From Cyclina sinensis (taxonomy: Eukaryota; Mollusca; Bivalvia; Venerida; Veneridae), in the NCBI GenBank assembly GCA_012932295.1, contig JAAONU010000019.1:19973908-20037907 (forward strand): a stretch of 64,000 nt of DNA, given 5' to 3'. Below, one piece after another: positions 62,397-64,000 of the stretch (position 1 is the first letter of the stretch; the number at the start of each line of letters is the position of its first letter). A model generated the notes under the pieces. That model searched no databases and was not told the origin of the DNA. It saw only the letters and a list, made by a program, of their open reading frames with translations. Both the position numbers and the translations under genes were made by a program.

Positions 62397-62707
62397 CTTC
62401 ATGACCAGGGCCGGATCCACGATTTCAGGTTGGGGGAGGGGGGGGGGGGGGCGGTGCGCAAAATGTTTGGACCAATTTGTGTCCGTTTTCTACCTCATTT
62501 CAACGGTTGTGGTAATGCTGGAGTATACTGATTTGGCAATATTACATGGGCCTCTGGGATTATTCAGTTCAGTGTTGAACAATAAAGTATACATTTTTTT
62601 AAAGACAAATTCAAAATAGACCTACAATAACACCTATGGTCCGAGAATTTTTTTTAGGGGGGGGGGGCACATCGGGTGCGTCCCCCCCCCCCCCTGGACC
62701 CGCTAGT
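62397..62707. mobile_element. MITE with G-rich/C-rich inverted ends
   Basis: Left end 'cagggccggatccacg' and inverted right end 'cactagcgggtccagg' are imperfect inverted repeats, with G runs inside the left end and C runs inside the right. A 48-bp segment ('atgacaatttgtagtcaaaa' onward) flanks it on both sides (62350-62397 and 62709-62757). Confidence 0.7.
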
Positions 62708-62759
62708 GATGACAATTTGTTGTCAAAATCTTTTTTAGACTGCTTAGGCTATTTCTCAC

Positions 62760-64000
62760 CTCTGTTTGTGAAAGATTATTTGTTGAAATATGTATGAATT
62801 GATGAATTTGTTAGGCTGGTCAGTTCATAAGGTATTAGACATGACAAACGCAACAATCTTCATTTGGTTATTAACCGTGTTTTAGTACTTCCAAAAGACC
62901 TATCATCAAAAAGGAAGTTGTAAATATGCATGTGAATTCTGGGTAATTGTATATCTGATTCTTTCATTTTCCTTTAACATGACATGTTTAAGCAATGCAG
63001 ATATAATATTTTAAAAAATCTTATATTTATTTTTGCTGTGCAAAACATAGTGGGTGGGGTAAATTGCTCCCTATTTTCAACATATCTGGCTAACTGAGAT
63101 ATATGATATTCATCTAAAGTGGTTTTTTATACATAAATTTGTTGTTTATGTATCAATTGTACCTATTTTACATAATCTGAACATCAAATATAATAAATTA
63201 ATCCAAAGTTATACATACGATTTTTTGTCTGTTACAGCCTGATGGGTCATAGGAATTTTCATTTGATAGCTCTTAAAGATGAACGGTGACATATACTTTT
63301 TATTACATTTTTAGAATAACCATACAAATATCTACAAAATGTCAGTTTATTATGAAATTGTTGTTATTATGCCACTACTATTTTTCTGGTGAAATTTGTT
63401 GAAAAATGTGATTTTTTCTTAATTCTGGACTTAATTGGATAGTAAATTTAAATTTGACATTAAGTGCCAATGTTTATTTTTTATTATTTTTAAAACTATC
63501 TTTGTTAATAGGGTCTATACTGATAATTTCTCTTAACATTTTATAAATTGAATACTCTCTGTTATTAAAATATTTGAATTTTTGTCAGTTAATGAAAAAA
63601 ATTCATAAAGTTTCAGAGTCAAAAAGCCTATTTTGATTGCATAGCTGCCAGTTAAATTTGTGAAAAAGTTCATTCGGCAACCTATGATTTTTTTGCAGAA
63701 ATCAACTTCCAATAAGTTAATCTTCATAAAAAACACAGGCAGAAAAATTGGTGTTACTTTGAATTTCACCAGTGGACCCCCTTAATGTTTACATGTTTCG
63801 GATAAAACATAAAGCAGTCTTGATTTAAGGGAGGTAACTGTCATTGTCGTACAAAAATTAGCAGACGTTTCTGTTCAATATTTTGCGAAATAAAAGCGAT
63901 AACGCAGAAAAACTTTTTGAATAAAAATTTCTTTTATCCTTTCTAATCAAAATTAATACGTTAAGAGTAAGTTTCAATTGTACAACATCCATGCGCGAAA
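62760..64000. other. No gene seen
   Basis: AT-rich. A 'gggaggtaactgtcattgtc' motif near 63830, typical of mollusc repeat edges, is the only recognised element. Confidence 0.4.

Overview
AT-rich, intron-rich animal DNA. The dispersed repeats (gggagataa motifs, sequences dense in 'aaggtcaaggtcac', gacggacgg tracts, 'tcgccattcggcgggg' and 'gaatccgtgtcctatggacac' ends) and the ApeC-type MACPF gene point to a mollusc, most likely a bivalve; the species cannot be fixed from the sequence alone. Most of the longer open frames are too short or too low in complexity to be genes, so genes were rebuilt from splice sites, reading phase and recognisable domain motifs.

Three spliced genes can be supported. 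(1) Minus strand, 9568 to 411: a complete 11-exon gene for a secreted protein of 582 residues: signal peptide, SH3-like module, Thr/Pro linker, MACPF pore-forming domain and C-terminal ApeC domain. All phases join and the exon lengths sum to a multiple of three. It is probably an innate immune effector. (2) Plus strand, 21757 to 24511: a four-exon gene for a 187-residue helical, charged, non-secreted protein that I do not recognise. (3) Minus strand, 37675 to 31790: a seven-exon gene for a 231-residue protein with an acidic, disordered N-terminal half encoded by very short exons and a C-terminal Death-like fold. All its introns are phase 1.

From about 37.5 to 49.8 kb the neighbourhood of gene 3 has been duplicated and rearranged. 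There is a second copy of its first exon (42334-42397), two copies of an exon-6-like cassette (41688-41744, 48791-48847), and an intact paralogous Death-like terminal exon in the opposite orientation (49387-49733). A block of about 4 kb (38230-42211 and 44745-49323) occurs twice and carries a decayed Helentron-like fragment (PIF1 helicase P-loop plus endonuclease/exonuclease/phosphatase domain) and a tRNA-derived SINE.

Repeats fill the rest. Notable ones are a 1.15-kb foldback element built of TTGCNNN heptamers with a 70-bp higher-order period and an empty site in the paralogous copy (36359-37511); a 1.87-kb element with perfect 20-bp inverted ends and TTAA termini (50161-52028); a 436-bp TTAA element with a tRNA-like interior and a second, decayed copy (58341-58776, 15601-16015); an 82-bp satellite (52260-54280, resuming at 57665); nested tandem arrays at 19.2-21.3 kb; a perfect-looking hairpin in a MACPF-gene intron; a Tc1-like transposase 3' remnant; and several microsatellites. 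The right-hand 4 kb (60-64 kb) holds only weak exon candidates.
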